DNA of 64,000 bases from Maratus speciosus (Eukaryota; Arthropoda; Arachnida; Araneae; Salticidae). Of this stretch, positions 12,893 to 25,027 are shown one piece after another. The position numbers were made by a program, and so were the translations under genes. Every line of letters begins with the position of its first letter. Within the stretch, counting starts at the first letter, position 1. The notes under the pieces are model-generated. The model was not told where the DNA came from and ran no database searches. It saw nothing but the letters and a program-made list of their open reading frames with translations. Location of the stretch: assembly GCA_963932465.1 (NCBI GenBank), contig OZ010800.1, positions 95,127,307 to 95,191,306 of the forward strand, written 5' to 3'.

Positions 12893-14412
12893 AAAAAAAA
12901 AAAAAAAAAAAACATGCGTACATTCATTTATAGGAAGATACGAATATGTTTCATCTTAAACAAAATTTTCAACTTTGTGTGGAAAAAGCGGGTTAAAAAT
13001 CTGAATACTAAAACCAGAAACCAATACAAAACCTACAAGAGTCAGAAACAGAGTCAACCCAACTCATTCGTAAAATCGAGTAGAACGACTTCATACGACG
13101 CTCAAATTCACATTAATTTCAAATCTCATTAATGAAAATCTCACTTATTTTGTCATGTATTAGACGAGTAAATATATAAATCATTTGTGAAATATATAAT
13201 TCATGTGACCCTGTAAACAAAAAGTATACATAAAAAGACGACTATTTCAAAAACGGTACCATGTACTGTGTACTTTAACTCATTTTCCAAAATTGTGTGG
13301 CGGTCTGTCAGTGTTTACTAAAGTTAAAATCTCTAACGTAAGAAGAGGTGATTAAGATCAAGAGACAGATAAACATATAAATTCCATTTCATAAGATTCT
13401 GTTGGCTCTGTGAGTCACAAAGTTCTTTAAAGGAGGTAACTCCTTATAGATTTCTCTTGAAAAATTTTAAAAACATACTCTGAAAGTTTTTTTTTCCTGC
13501 AAATGTTCTAAAAAAATTAACGAAAATATTCCTTCAAACATACTAATATACATAAAACCAACAAGTGGGATCTCTGTATTTAAGCAGAATTATCCGAAGA
13601 CAAAGACTTTTTCACCAGCAAAAAAATTATGAAGACCAGAAAATTCTGTAAAAGTTATGCGTAGGTATAACTTGAAAATATAGAAAGATATTTTTGAAAA
13701 TAAATATTGCATCAATGTACAGTCTTAGTTCCATTTTTATAAATGAACTTCATTTAAGCAAGCGATTCATCATTTTAAAAACTATTTACGTTAAGTTTCA
13801 TTACTTAGTCGAAAATTAGTTTTTACGGTAAAAATTGCGATGTCCATAGAAAAATCAATTTTGCATTACTATATGTTTTAATAACTTTTCGTATAACTTA
13901 ATGCGATAAATTTTATTTATAATAACGCATTTTCACTAGTAAACTTCTTATAACTATACATATACAGCCTCATTTCTTTGCAATTTATGTGAACAATTTT
14001 GTAAATAATTTAAATGCAGAATAGCGATTCGACTTTAAAAAATATAATGTTTGTTATATTAAAATAACTTCTTACAGATTAGTTTTTTTTATAAAATTTA
14101 TACGCACTTTAAACATTTTGTCTAAAAACATATACTTAATTAAATTTTAATAAAGCATTTCCCGGTCTTTATTTTTCTCTGCATATGTAGCCTTATTTTT
14201 TCGTTGTTTTGAATGATCAACTTCATTAATGAATTTAAGTTAGCGGTTTGGCAAATAAAATATATTTTATCAGGTCAAAAATGAAATACATTATATCAGT
14301 TCATAAACTAAAAGTGATCAATTCATTCGAAATTTCCGTAAAGGAAATTAATGTTCTTATGATATATATCTTAATCAAGTTTCGGAAAAAGTATATTAAA
14401 GAAATAAACGGT

Positions 14413-16490
14413 CAAGTGCGAGTGTTACTCACGCACAGAGGGTTCCGTACAATAAATATAGGGATTTGTAATTGTATTATTAAAAAAAACGTTGCTAAAA
14501 GAATACGAAGACTTTGTAAAAAATTATACAACGTAGGTTTAGGTATAAGTGTATATACTAGAAAAGTGTAAATAGATATACCATAAAAGTTCAAAGAGAT
14601 ATGGTACCTCAATAATATCAAATATAGCTATTCTATATAACATATTTTTAATATTATCCTTATCTGTTTATGATGAACTTAATTCGGTACTGACAATAAA
14701 AGCAGTGCGTATTTAAACTTCAATTGATGTTTCACAAAACTAAATTCAGCGTAGTAATAATCTTTATTTCTGCAGTGTAGCTAAAACAAAACCTTTGTTC
14801 AAAGTTGAAATTTCCATTATGCTAAGCTCGTTTCCAAAGGAGGTCACAAAGTTGCAACGTCGCCTTAGTCCGTGCCGCGTTTTTCCAGATGGTTTTTAAT
14901 TTAATTTAAAGCCACTGGAGGCGTATTGAGAGATTCATCCAATGCAAACTAGACGCGAATTACATAATATTTATGTGATTGATTCTAATTAAGCGTTAAA
15001 GCTTCAAAATTTTTGAAGTTTTAGTTTTTTTAGATGTTAAACTCCTACCTTTTCTTAATATTTTGATACAATTGTTTCCTTGAAATTCCCATCAGAACGG
15101 AAGTTATGGCTCTGAGAATTTTACCCGCTCACTAGTTGAAGTGGCGTTTCCGAAACTTTAAAGTAAATTTCCTCCAAATAATTTTTTTGCGAGATAACGT
15201 GCAGGATACCTCAAAAACTTCAGAAAATTTTTTCATGAAACTTTCAAAACATATATTTCTGTATAAACTGAACCTAAAATTTCCTTTTTATTGTTCAAAA
15301 AAATATTTTTTTTAGCTGATTATATTGTTAAAATTGTTAAAATTTTCTATTAGCTAAATAAAACTTTGCATTAAAAATATAAAATGCTTTAAAAACAAAT
15401 CTATTTACGTTCAGGTTAATTATTACAATTTAAATTATAAGTAGGCACCAAAATTTTTATTCTAGTTGCAATGTTTATTTTGTAATCCTGCGCTTAAACT
15501 GTTATGCCCATTTTCTGCTCGACAAATCTCTAACAGTTTCGAGCCTCCTATAGGTACTAATTCTACATCTTGCAATTTTTTAAGTACATAAAATGAAAGA
15601 AAATATTTATATCTTTCATCCCAATAAAAATTGTGTTTTAAAATCATATTCATTTTACGACATTAAATGTTGAAAATGGTTTTTTTTTTCCATTTTTTCC
15701 AATTTTAAGAGTCCTGAGACCCCTTAAATTTGTCTGTTTATAACAATTTGACGTTTATTGCTTTTATAATGCTACTGAGCATTACATTACACATATATAT
15801 CATTAAAAGTTGTTAACTAGGAACAGAGTACCACGCCCCTGTCATTATGTATGCCAAAACTGTTCGTATATCTCGGCTAATTACTGACGATTTTTTTCAA
15901 AAATCACTATCAACAGTGCTTTTATAATTCTGCTATGATAGGTACCTGCAGCGCTGCTTAAAACTTTTGCTCAATGCCCGTAAATCGAAATTTGTGTGTA
16001 ACAGAAAAATACGATTTTCTCACAAAATATGTGACCTAGGGTAATCGTTATAATTTTCCATCAAGGTTCAAATTAAGGTCTACTACCTCTAATTTTTTGA
16101 TAATTTTAGTTTCAGTAGATTTGGAATTAGATAGGGGGAACATATTTTAGCGCTACATTTTCAACGATATCTTTGAAAATATAATACCTAAAATTAAAAG
16201 GAATGTATTTTTGAGTTCAGCGTTACGAAAGCTTTCAAACGATATCCCACACGATAAACAAAGAAAATATATTTTTTTTTTAAGTAGCATAATTCGGCCC
16301 TCTACATTTCTACTAAATATATTTATGAATGCTTAATAATATGAAAATATGTGGGTCAATAGCCTTTATTACTTCCCCGAATTTAAACTTTTTGCGTTCC
16401 ATAGTTTACGAGTATAATGGGTGTGACAGACAGACACAGGAGTGATCTTATAATGGTTCCGTTTTCACTTTTAAAGTACGGAACCCTAAA
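14413..16490 (+). repeat. Interspersed repeat with GGGTTCCGTAC head and hairpin tail, copy in unit 1
   Basis: The head contains the small palindrome GTGCGAGTGTTACTCACGCAC, spaced here as GTGCGAGT at 14416 and its complement ending near 14436, followed by GGTTCCGTAC. The tail has ACAGACAGACACAGGAGTGATC and then the hairpin GGTTCCG...CGGAACC (16455-16485) followed by CTAAAA. From general knowledge, heads and tails of this kind are common in arthropod genomes, particularly Lepidoptera. I cannot name the superfamily. The TTAA MITE at 14996-15723 lies inside it. A copy is present in unit 2. Confidence 0.6.
14996..15723 (+). mobile_element. GGGGTCTC-family TTAA MITE, left end lost (unit 1)
   Basis: It aligns with 10512-11265 from TTAAAGCTTCAAAATTTT onward and keeps the right terminus GAGTCCTGAGACCCC followed by TTAA (15724-15727). 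About 20 bp of the left terminus have been replaced, so this copy could not be excised normally. Confidence 0.8.
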
Positions 16491-16919
16491 AATATATTTT
16501 TGTCACAAAATACACAATATGAAAACTCAAAAAAAAAACAAAGAGAAAACTCAAAGAAAAAATCAAAAAGCATAAAGCACATATAAAATTTTATCGTCAA
16601 CGCACATCTCCGTCACGTTTAGTTTTAATCACGTTTAATTTTAATTGCTTTTCATCAAGCTGAAATTATAGACTCAACATTCAATTACTACGTATCCACT
16701 ATCAGATAATCCATAGAAATCCTGTGTAAAAGAAATAAAAACATGTAACGACGCCCTAACATGCAATGTCCTCAATATATGGCTAAATATCCTGAAAATA
16801 AATCCCGAAAACTTGAGCAAATTGAGTTATAAAAATATAGGGTACGACAGATAAATATTTTTCTCTACACATATTTAATCTTAAACACTACTACTTCTAT
16901 TCTCCAGCTACGCATTTCA

Positions 16920-17577
16920 GGGGTCTCGGAACTCTTAAAATTGGAAAAAAAGAGAAAAACACCATTTTTAACATTTAATATCTTAAACTTTATATGATTT
17001 TAAAAACACAATTTTAATTGGGGTGAAAGATTTAAGTATGTTCTTTCGTTTTATGCATATTAAAAATTGCAAGATGCATAATTAGAAATTACAGGGATAT
17101 CCAAACTGTCAGATATTTGACGAGCAGAAAATTGGTATAACAGCTTACGCACAAGATTACAAAATAAATATTGCAAATAAAGTGAAATTTTTGGTGCCTA
17201 CTTATACATCAGATTGTAATAATTATCATGAACCTAAATAAATTTGCTTTTAAATCATTTTCATATTTTTAATACGAAGTTAACTAATACAAAATTTTGA
17301 AAATGTCCGCAGTATATTAACCTAAAAAATATTTTTTTCTACAATAAAAAGCAAATTTTAGGTTGAGTTTATGCAGAGTAACAGGAAACATATATTTCAA
17401 AAATTTCATGAAAAAATATTCAGCCATTTTAGAGATATCCGGTGCGTTATGCCTAAAAACGCCATTTGGAGAAAAATGACTTCAAATTTTCGAAAACGCA
17501 GCTTCCACTATTGAGCACATATAATTCTAAAAACCATAACTTCTGTTCTAATGGGAATTTCAAGGAAACAATTACAC
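16920..17577 (-). mobile_element. GGGGTCTC-family TTAA MITE, reversed, truncated at duplication junction
   Basis: It begins GGGGTCTCGGAACTCTTAAA, followed by the family sequence in reverse-complement order. It stops after GGAAACAATTACA, where the sequence jumps to the start of unit 2. Its counterpart in unit 2 (21629-22371) continues to a proper TTAA-flanked end. The flank at 16916-16919 is no longer TTAA. Confidence 0.85.
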
Positions 17578-19102
17578 ACATGCGTACATTCATTTATAGG
17601 AAGATAGGAATATGTTTCATCTTAAACAAAATTTTCAACTTTGTGTGGAAAAAGCGGGTTAAAAATCTGAATACTAAAAGCAGAAACCAATACAAAACCT
17701 ACAAGAGTCAGAAACAGAGTCAACCCAACTCAATCGTAAAATCGAGTAGAACGACTTCATACGACGCTCAAATTCATATTAATTTCAAATCTCATTAATG
17801 AAAATCTCACTTATTTTGTCATGTATTAGACGAGTAAATATATAAATCATTTGTGAAATATATAATTCATGTGACCCTGTAAACAAAAAGTATACATAAA
17901 AAGGCGACTATTTCAAAAACGGTACCATGTACTGTGTACTTTAACTCATTTTCCAAAATTGTGTGGCGGTCTGTCAGTGTTTACTTAAGTTAAAATCTCT
18001 AACGTAAAAAGAGGTGATTAAGATCAAGAGACAGATAAACATATAAATTCCATTTCATAAGATTCTGTTGGCTCTGTGAGTCACAAAGTTCTTTAAAGGA
18101 GGTAACTCCTTATAGATTTCTCTTGAAAAATTTTAAAAACATACTCTGAAAGATTTTTTTATCCTGCAAATGTTCTAAAAACCTATAACGAAAATATTCC
18201 TTCAAATATACTAATATACATAAAACCAACAAGTGGGATCTCTGTATTTAAGCAGAATTATCCGAAGACAAAGACTTTTTCACCAGCAAAAAAATTATGA
18301 AGACCAGAAAATTCTGTAAAAGTTATGCGTAGGTATAACTTGAAAATATAGAAAGATATTTTTGAAAATGAATATTGCATAATTGTACAGTCTTAGTTCC
18401 ATTTTTATAAATGAACTTCATTTAAGCAAGCGATTCATCATTTTAAAAACTATTTACGTTAATTTTCATTACTTAGTCGAAAATTAGTTTTTACGGTAAA
18501 AATTGCGATGTCCATAGAAAAATCAAGTTTGCATTACTATATGTTTTAATAACTTTTCGTTTAACTTAATGCGATAAATTTTATTTATAATAACGCATTT
18601 TCACTAGTAAACTTCTTATAACTATACATATACAGCCTCATTTCTTTGCAATTTATGTGAACAATTTTGTAAATAATTTAAATGCAGAATAGCGATTCGA
18701 CTTTAAAAAATATAATGTTTGTTATATTAAAATAACTTCTTACAGATTAGTTTTTTTTATAAAATTTATACGCACTTTAAACATTTTGTCTAAAAACATA
18801 TACTTAATTAAATTTTAATAAAGCATTTCCCGGTCTTTATTTTTCTCTGCATATGTAGCCTTATTTGTTCGTTGTTTTGAATGATCAACTTCATTAATGA
18901 ATTTAAGTTAGCGGTTTGGCAAATAAAATATATTTTATCAGGTTAAAATAAAATATTTTATCAGGTCAAAAATGAAATACATTATATCAGTTCATAAACT
19001 AAAAGTGATCAATTCATTCGAAATTTCCGTAAAGGAAATTAATGTTCTTATGATATATATCTTAATCAAGTTTCGAAAAAAGTATATTAAAGAAATAAAC
19101 GG

Positions 19103-21196
19103 TCAAGTGCGAGTGTTACTCGCGCACAGAGGGTTCCGTACAATAAATATAGGAATTTGTAATTGTATTATTAAAAAAAAACGTTGCTAAAAGAATACGA
19201 AGACTTTGTAAAAAATTATACAACGTAGGATTAGGTATAAGAGTATATACTAGAAAAGTGTAAATAGATATACCATAAAAGTTCAAAGAGATATGGTACC
19301 TCAATAATATCAAATATAGCTATTCTATATAACATATTTTTAATATTATCCTTATCTGTTTATGATGAACTTAATTCGGTACTGACAATAAAAGCAGTGC
19401 GTATTTAAACTTCAATTGATGTTTCACAAAACTAAATTCAGCGTAGTAATAATCTTTATTTCTGTAGTGTAGCTAAAACAAAACCTTTGTTCAAAGTTGA
19501 AATTTTCATTATGCTAAGCTCGTTTCCAAAGGAGGTCACAAAGTTGCAACGCCGCCTTAGTCCGTGCCGCGTTTTTCCAGATGGTTTTTAATTTAATTTA
19601 AAGCCACTGGAGGCGTATTGAGAGATTCACCCAATGCAAACTAGACGCGAATTACATAATATTTATGTGATTGATTCTAATTAAGCGTTAAAGCTTCAAA
19701 ATTTTTGAAATTTTAATTTTTTTAGATGTTAAACTCCTACCTTTTCTTAATATTTTGATACAATTGTTTCCTTGAAATTCCCATCAGAACGGAAGTTATG
19801 GCTTTGAGAATTTTACCCGCTCACTAGTTGAAGTGGCGTTTCCGAAACTTTAAAGTAAATTTCCTCCAAATAATTTTTTTGCGAGATAACGTGCAGGATA
19901 CCTCAAAAACTTCAGAATATTTTTCATGAAACTTTCAAAACATATATTTCTGTATAAACTGAACCTAAAATTTCCTTTTTATTGTTGAAAAAAATATTTT
20001 TTTTTAGCTGATTATATTGTTAAAATTTTTAAAATTTTCTATTAGCTAAATAAAATTTTGCATTAAAAATATAAAAATGCTTTAAAAACAAATCTATTTG
20101 CGTTCAGGTTAATTATTAGAATTTGAAGTATAAGTAGGCACCAAAATTTTTATTCTAGTTGCAATGTTTATTTTGTAATCCTGCGCTTAAGCTGTTATGC
20201 CCATTTTCTGCTCGACAAATCTCTAACAGTTTCGAGCCTCCTATAGGTACTAATTCTACATCTTGCAATTTTTTAAGTACATAAAATGAAAGAAAATATT
20301 TATATCTTTCATCCCAATAAAAATTGTGTTTTAAAATCATATTCATTTTACGACATTAAATGTTGAAAATGGTTTTTTTTCATTTTTTCCAATTTTAAGA
20401 GTCCTGAGACCCCTTAAATTTGTCTGTTTATAACAATTTGACGTTTATTGCTTTTATACTGCTACTGAACATTACATTACACATATATATCATTAAAAGT
20501 TGTTAACTAGGAACAGAGTACACCGCCCCTGTCATTATGTATGCCAAAACTGTTCGTATCTTTAAGGGTTAATATCTCGGCTAATTACTGACGATTTTTT
20601 TCAAAAATCACTATCAACAGTGCTTTTATAATTCTGCTATGATAGGTACCTGCATCGCTGCTTAAAACTTTCGCTCAATGCCCGTAAATCGAAATTTGTG
20701 TGTAACAGAAAAATACGATTTTCTCACAAAATATGTGACCAAGGGTAATCGTTATAATTTTCCATCAAGGTTCAAATTAAGGTCTACTACCTCTAATTTT
20801 TTGATAATTTTAGTTTCAGTAGATTTGGAATTAGATAGGGGGAACATATTTTAGCGCTACATTTTCAACGATATCTTTGAAAATATAATACCTAAAATTA
20901 AAAGGAATGTATTTTTGAGTTCAGCGTTACGAAAGCTTTCAAACGATATCCCACACGATAAACAAAGAAAATATTTTTTTTTTTTTTTTAAGTAGCATAA
21001 TTCGGCCATCTACATTTCTACTAAATATATTTATGAATGCTTAATAATCTGAAAATATGTGGGTCAATAGCCTTTATTACTTCCCCGAATTTAAACTTTT
21101 TGCGTTCCATAGTTTACGAGTATAATGGGTGTGACAGACAGACACAGGAGTGATCTTATAATGGTTCCGTTTTTACTTTTAAAGTACGGAACCCTA
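19103..21196 (+). repeat. Interspersed repeat with GGGTTCCGTAC head and hairpin tail, copy in unit 2
   Basis: Counterpart of 14413-16490. In this copy the head palindrome is GTGCGAGTGTTACTCGCGCAC in spaced form, closer to a perfect inverted repeat than in unit 1. The tail hairpin GGTTCCG...CGGAACC ends near 21192. Confidence 0.6.
19688..20413 (+). mobile_element. GGGGTCTC-family TTAA MITE, left end lost (unit 2)
   Basis: Duplicate of 14996-15723, with the same missing left terminus and the same right end plus TTAA (20414-20417). The shared left-end loss shows that the damage preceded the tandem duplication. Confidence 0.8.
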
Positions 21197-21628
21197 AAAA
21201 TATATTTTTGTCACAAAATACACAATATGAAAACTCAAAAACAAAAACAAAGAGAAAACTCAAAGAAAAAATCAAAAAGCATAAAGCACATATAAAATTT
21301 TATCGTCAACGCACATCTCCGTCACGTTTAGTTTTAATCACGTTTAATTTTAATTGCTTTTGATCAAGCTGAAATTATAGACTCAACATTCAATTACTAC
21401 GTATCCACTATCAGATAATCCATAGAAATCCTCTGTAAAAGAAATAAAAACATGTAACGACGCCCTAACATGCAATGTCCTCAATATATGGCTAAATATC
21501 CTGAAAATAAATCCTGAAAACTTGAGCAAATTGAGTTATAAAAATATAGGGTACGACAGATAAATATTTTTCTCTACACATATTTAATCTTAAACACTGC
21601 TACTTCTATTCTCCAGCTACGCATTTCA

Positions 21629-22371
21629 GGGGTCTCGGGACTCTTAAAATTGGAAAAAAAGAAAAAAACACCATTTTTAACATTTAATATCTTAAACTTT
21701 ATATGATTTTAAAAACACAATTTTAATTGGGATGAAAGATTTAAGTATGTTCTTTCGTTTTATGCATTTAAAAAATTGCAAGATGCATAATTAGAAATTA
21801 CAGGGATATCCAAACTGTCAGATATTTGACGAGCAGAAAATTGGTATAACAGCTTACGCACAAGATTACAAAATAAATATTGCAAATAAAGTGAAATTTT
21901 TGGTGTCTACTTATACTTCAGATTGTAATAATTATCATGAACCTAAATAAATTTGCTTTTAAAGCATTTTCATATTTTTAATACGAAGTTAACTAATACA
22001 AAATTTTGAAAATGTCCGCAGTATATTAACCTAAAAAATATTTTTTTCTACAATAAAAGGCAAATTTTAGGTTGAGTTTATGCAGAGTAACAGTAAACAT
22101 ATATTTCAAAAATTTCATGAAAAAATATTCAGCCATTTTAGAGATATCCGGTGCGTTATGCCTAAAAACGCCATTTGGAGAAAAATGACTTCAAATTTTC
22201 GAAAACGCAGCTTCCACTATTGAGCACATATAATTCTAAAAACCATAACTTCTGTTCTAATGGGAATTTCAAGGAAACAATTACATCGAAATCTTTAGAA
22301 AAGACTGGAGTTTAACATCAAGAAAAATTAAAATTTCGAAAATTTTGAAGATTTAAGAGTCCTGAAACCCC
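21629..22371 (-). mobile_element. GGGGTCTC-family TTAA MITE, reversed, near-complete
   Basis: It spans from GGGGTCTCGGGACTCTTAAA to AAGAGTCCTGAAACCCC, followed by TTAA (22372-22375). This is the full-length version of the copy cut off at 17577. It is non-coding. Confidence 0.85.
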
Positions 22372-22658
22372 TTAAAAATGAAAGTCACGTATGAGAACAA
22401 AAATATGTAATAAAATAAATAGAACTACAGCTAATATATATTTGTTCTCTACCTATGTTCAACCCAAGGGATTACTTATAGTTTTAACTACCCTACTAAT
22501 TATTAACTCTCCCATTTCAAATGAAGTGGCTTATTGATATGAATGAACAGGAATCAATTATAAAAATATCTGGTGATGGCTGTGGGAAATGCAAAAAGTA
22601 TTATGACGTTTTGGAATAAAATATATATATTTTAACTTGTAACATCTATTTTATTATA

Positions 22659-24086
22659 CTCATTGCTACAAACATTTACGCACCAAGAAAAAGACGTCCA
22701 AATGAAACGAAATTTTACACGCGTAAGTACTGCTGTGATATAAGTAGGTGAGTAGAAAACCGAAGAAAAAGGATAATCTATTGCAGAAAAAAGTACAAGT
22801 GAACGGACATTTTAGTACCCTGTTGGATCCCCTCTAGCGCGAATGCACGATACGATACAAGCAGGCATTAATGTATAAAAGTTCCGTATGATATCCTGGG
22901 ACATCTCGTTCCACAGTTGCTGTAAACACGCTTCGAGTTCAACCAAACTCGTAGGGTACGCAGCTTGCCGTCCCAAATGATCACAGATATGCTCGATTGG
23001 TATCAAATCTGGGAATCAAGCAGGCCAGGGAAGGTTGGTAATGTGGCGGAGTCAGGCTTGTGACATCCTTGCTGTTTGTGGTCGAGCATTGTCTATCTGA
23101 AAAATGACTCCTGGGAGACACGAGTGGCAACAAATGTGGCTGAAGGATGTTCCGTACGTACCGCTTGGCTGTCATTGTGCCACGGATCAATATTAGGATT
23201 GACCGTGTATCGTAAGCAATGGCACTTCATACCTTCACACAATCTTTTGGAGCGGTGTGTCGCTGTAAAGCAAAGGCAGGATTGAGGCGTTCACCACGGG
23301 GCCCTCCACAGATGAACACGAGTGTCATAGTTGCTCAAATCGAATCTAGACTAGTCGCTGAAGACGACCTGGTTCATTCCGCGGCAGTCCAATCCCGTCG
23401 TGCGCGACAGCACTCCAAACGGAGGCGTCGGTGGGTGGGTGGGTGTCATTACCAGCACATGTAATGGGCGCCGCGATACCATACGTCCTTTAGCCAGGCG
23501 CCTCGTGATGGTTCGAGAAGACACAGGGTCCGTAGTGAAAGTACTGCCTGTGTCTGGATAGCGGCCAATGAAGCAGTTGGCTCTACGCGTGCGTTTTGTA
23601 TGATGTGACGGTCTTTTCGCGAACTGGACTGTCAAAGGAGTCCCGAGCCTGATCGCCATGTAAATGACGTCTCTTCAGTCCACTGGTCCCAACACCTCCT
23701 CACAGTAAAATCAGAACGGCCTATTTGACAAGCTACTCGGCGAGGTGGCCACCCAGCTTCCATCATCCCGATGATTCTTCCCCTCTCAAATTCTGACAGC
23801 TGCTCATATTGTCTTCGATGGCTGCGTAACGTTTACCACAGCGTTTCCTTTGCAAACACTACCTAAGCGTTTCCTTTGCGAAAGAAAAGCTACACTCAGA
23901 CAAGTTCTGCTTACCAGTTTTATACCCCAAGGAGGACGACGTTTAAAGTCCTCTAGTGGCATTACGCAATCCGTAATCAAGCTGCATTTCTAATCATTTG
24001 CATATCTTCCCGATAGGTACCTTCATGCCAAGTTTCGTTACGATCCCACGATTATTTCTTGGTGCGCAAATTTTTATGGCAATAAG
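22659..24086 (-). mobile_element. Tc1-like DNA transposon, decayed
   Basis: A 1428-bp element with TA on both sides (22657-22658, 24087-24088). The TIRs are diverged but recognisable: both ends contain GCGCACCAAGAAA-like sequence (ACGCACCAAGAAA on the left, GCGCACCAAGAAA on the right when reversed) and reach GAAACGAAA/AACGAAAC. Length, TA target and an internal Tc1-type transposase relic agree with the Tc1/mariner superfamily. Confidence 0.88.
22812..23830 (-). pseudogene. Tc1-like transposase pseudogene
   Basis: DDE transposase that would have cut and pasted the surrounding element. On the minus strand the remnants follow Tc1 order. A Lys/Arg/His-rich middle region (ORF 23351-23659) ends in VVFSD, the first catalytic Asp, where the following Glu codon of the usual DES motif is a stop. 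QIDNARPQTAR near 23093 holds the second Asp. PIEHICDHLGRQ holds the catalytic Glu (22994) and is followed by a C-terminus ending in IRARGDPTGY (ORF 22812-23006). At least two stops and several frameshifts separate these blocks, and the second-Asp-to-Glu spacing is a little short of the family's D34E. It cannot make active enzyme. Confidence 0.85.
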
Positions 24087-24088
24087 TA

Positions 24089-25025
24089 CACTTTCCCGGT
24101 TGCTTTTTAAGTAAAACGGTGAGCTTTTAAAGTTTATATTGCTTATTTTGTGATTGAATCAAGGTGAAATATTTCATTTCGTCTTATGATTTTATTTATA
24201 TTTTCGTTTTAATAGCGTGACTTCCAACGTTAATCTTACTTTCCAGTGTATATGCAGTCTTTCTTCTTTTCCATTTGAAATTGTCCGTTTTGTCACTAAA
24301 TTACATTTAAGTAAGATATACACATTTTTTAAATTTATTTTATCCTACATTAAATTGTCTTCTTACAAAGTAACTCTTTCAAACATTATAGAAAATTCTT
24401 AAATGCAAATTTATAAATTTATTTATCTTAAAAATAAGTATTTTCGCTTGCGTGATCAAGATAATTTTTGTGAAAAAAATCCTTTTTGAAGACATAAAGC
24501 ATCATTTTTTTATGGTACTATCTGTAGATGCATATTATATAACCACCGTTAACATTTTGATGTTTTTATGCGATGCATGCATGATCAATAAAGATTATGA
24601 CTTGTTTAATAAAAGCTGTTTTCATATTGAAAGAGAAAGATTATCATAAATTCACCTAAAATGTAATCTGCAGTTATTAATACTTAATCATAAGTTTAAT
24701 AACGAGTTTTCTTTCACTAATGGATGTTGTTCCATTTAGCGAAAATGAATAATTATTGAAGGAAAAGCCACGGGTAATAAAATCCGAAAATAAAATATTG
24801 ATTGGAAATAATTTTAAAGTTAAATACGTTTTTCCTAAAATTCTCAGAATATTTTATGTTATATTGTTTTTTATACATATAATGTAAATAGAATTTTTTT
24901 AAATGTTATTTATAATTCGATAACGCTTTTTTAATATATTCTGCATGTTAGCTTATTTGAACAATGATCATGTAAATAAAAAATATCAATATAGAGAGCA
25001 TATAAGTAAAGATAATGTTATCTTA
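24089..25025. other. AT-rich intergenic DNA between Tc1 copies
   Basis: Two ORFs of about 61 and 65 codons (24217-24402, 24452-24649) have no recognisable domain and A/T-biased composition. Nothing else was seen. Confidence 0.5.
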
Positions 25026-25027
25026 TA

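Larger units (their letters stand above)
12912..17577 (+). repeat. Tandem duplication, unit 1 (~4.67 kb)
   Basis: This segment is repeated head-to-tail as 17578-22285. The match starts at ATGCGTACATTCATTTATAG (12914 and 17580). By eye identity is about 97-98%, with scattered substitutions and small indels. Unit 1 holds a widespread-type repeat (14413-16490), a forward TTAA MITE (14996-15723) and the start of a reversed TTAA MITE (16920-17577). The unit stops inside that last MITE, so the junction is internal to a transposon. A 107-codon ORF at 14248-14571 is broken by a one-base A insertion in unit 2, which argues against a conserved gene. Confidence 0.9.
17578..22285 (+). repeat. Tandem duplication, unit 2 (~4.71 kb)
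   Basis: Second copy of the 12912-17577 segment. It is slightly longer because of small insertions, including a ~24-bp local duplication (ATTTTATCAGGT repeated near 18940-18967) and about 14 bp containing TTTAAGGGTTAAT near 20560. It carries the same ordered repeats: GGTTCCGTAC repeat about 19103-21196, forward MITE 19688-20413 and reversed MITE from 21629. Beyond 22285 only unit 2 continues, finishing the MITE. Divergence suggests either a real duplication of some age or unmerged haplotypes in an assembly. Confidence 0.9.

Noticed and set aside
14248..14571. 107-codon ORF, Lys/Ile-rich
   Set aside because: Its duplicate in unit 2 (from 18972) is frameshifted by one A in a poly-A run, and part of it lies in the GGTTCCGTAC repeat. 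No sign of selection or known domain.
23076..23464. Plus-strand ORFs over the first Tc1 element
   Set aside because: Antisense to the transposase relic.
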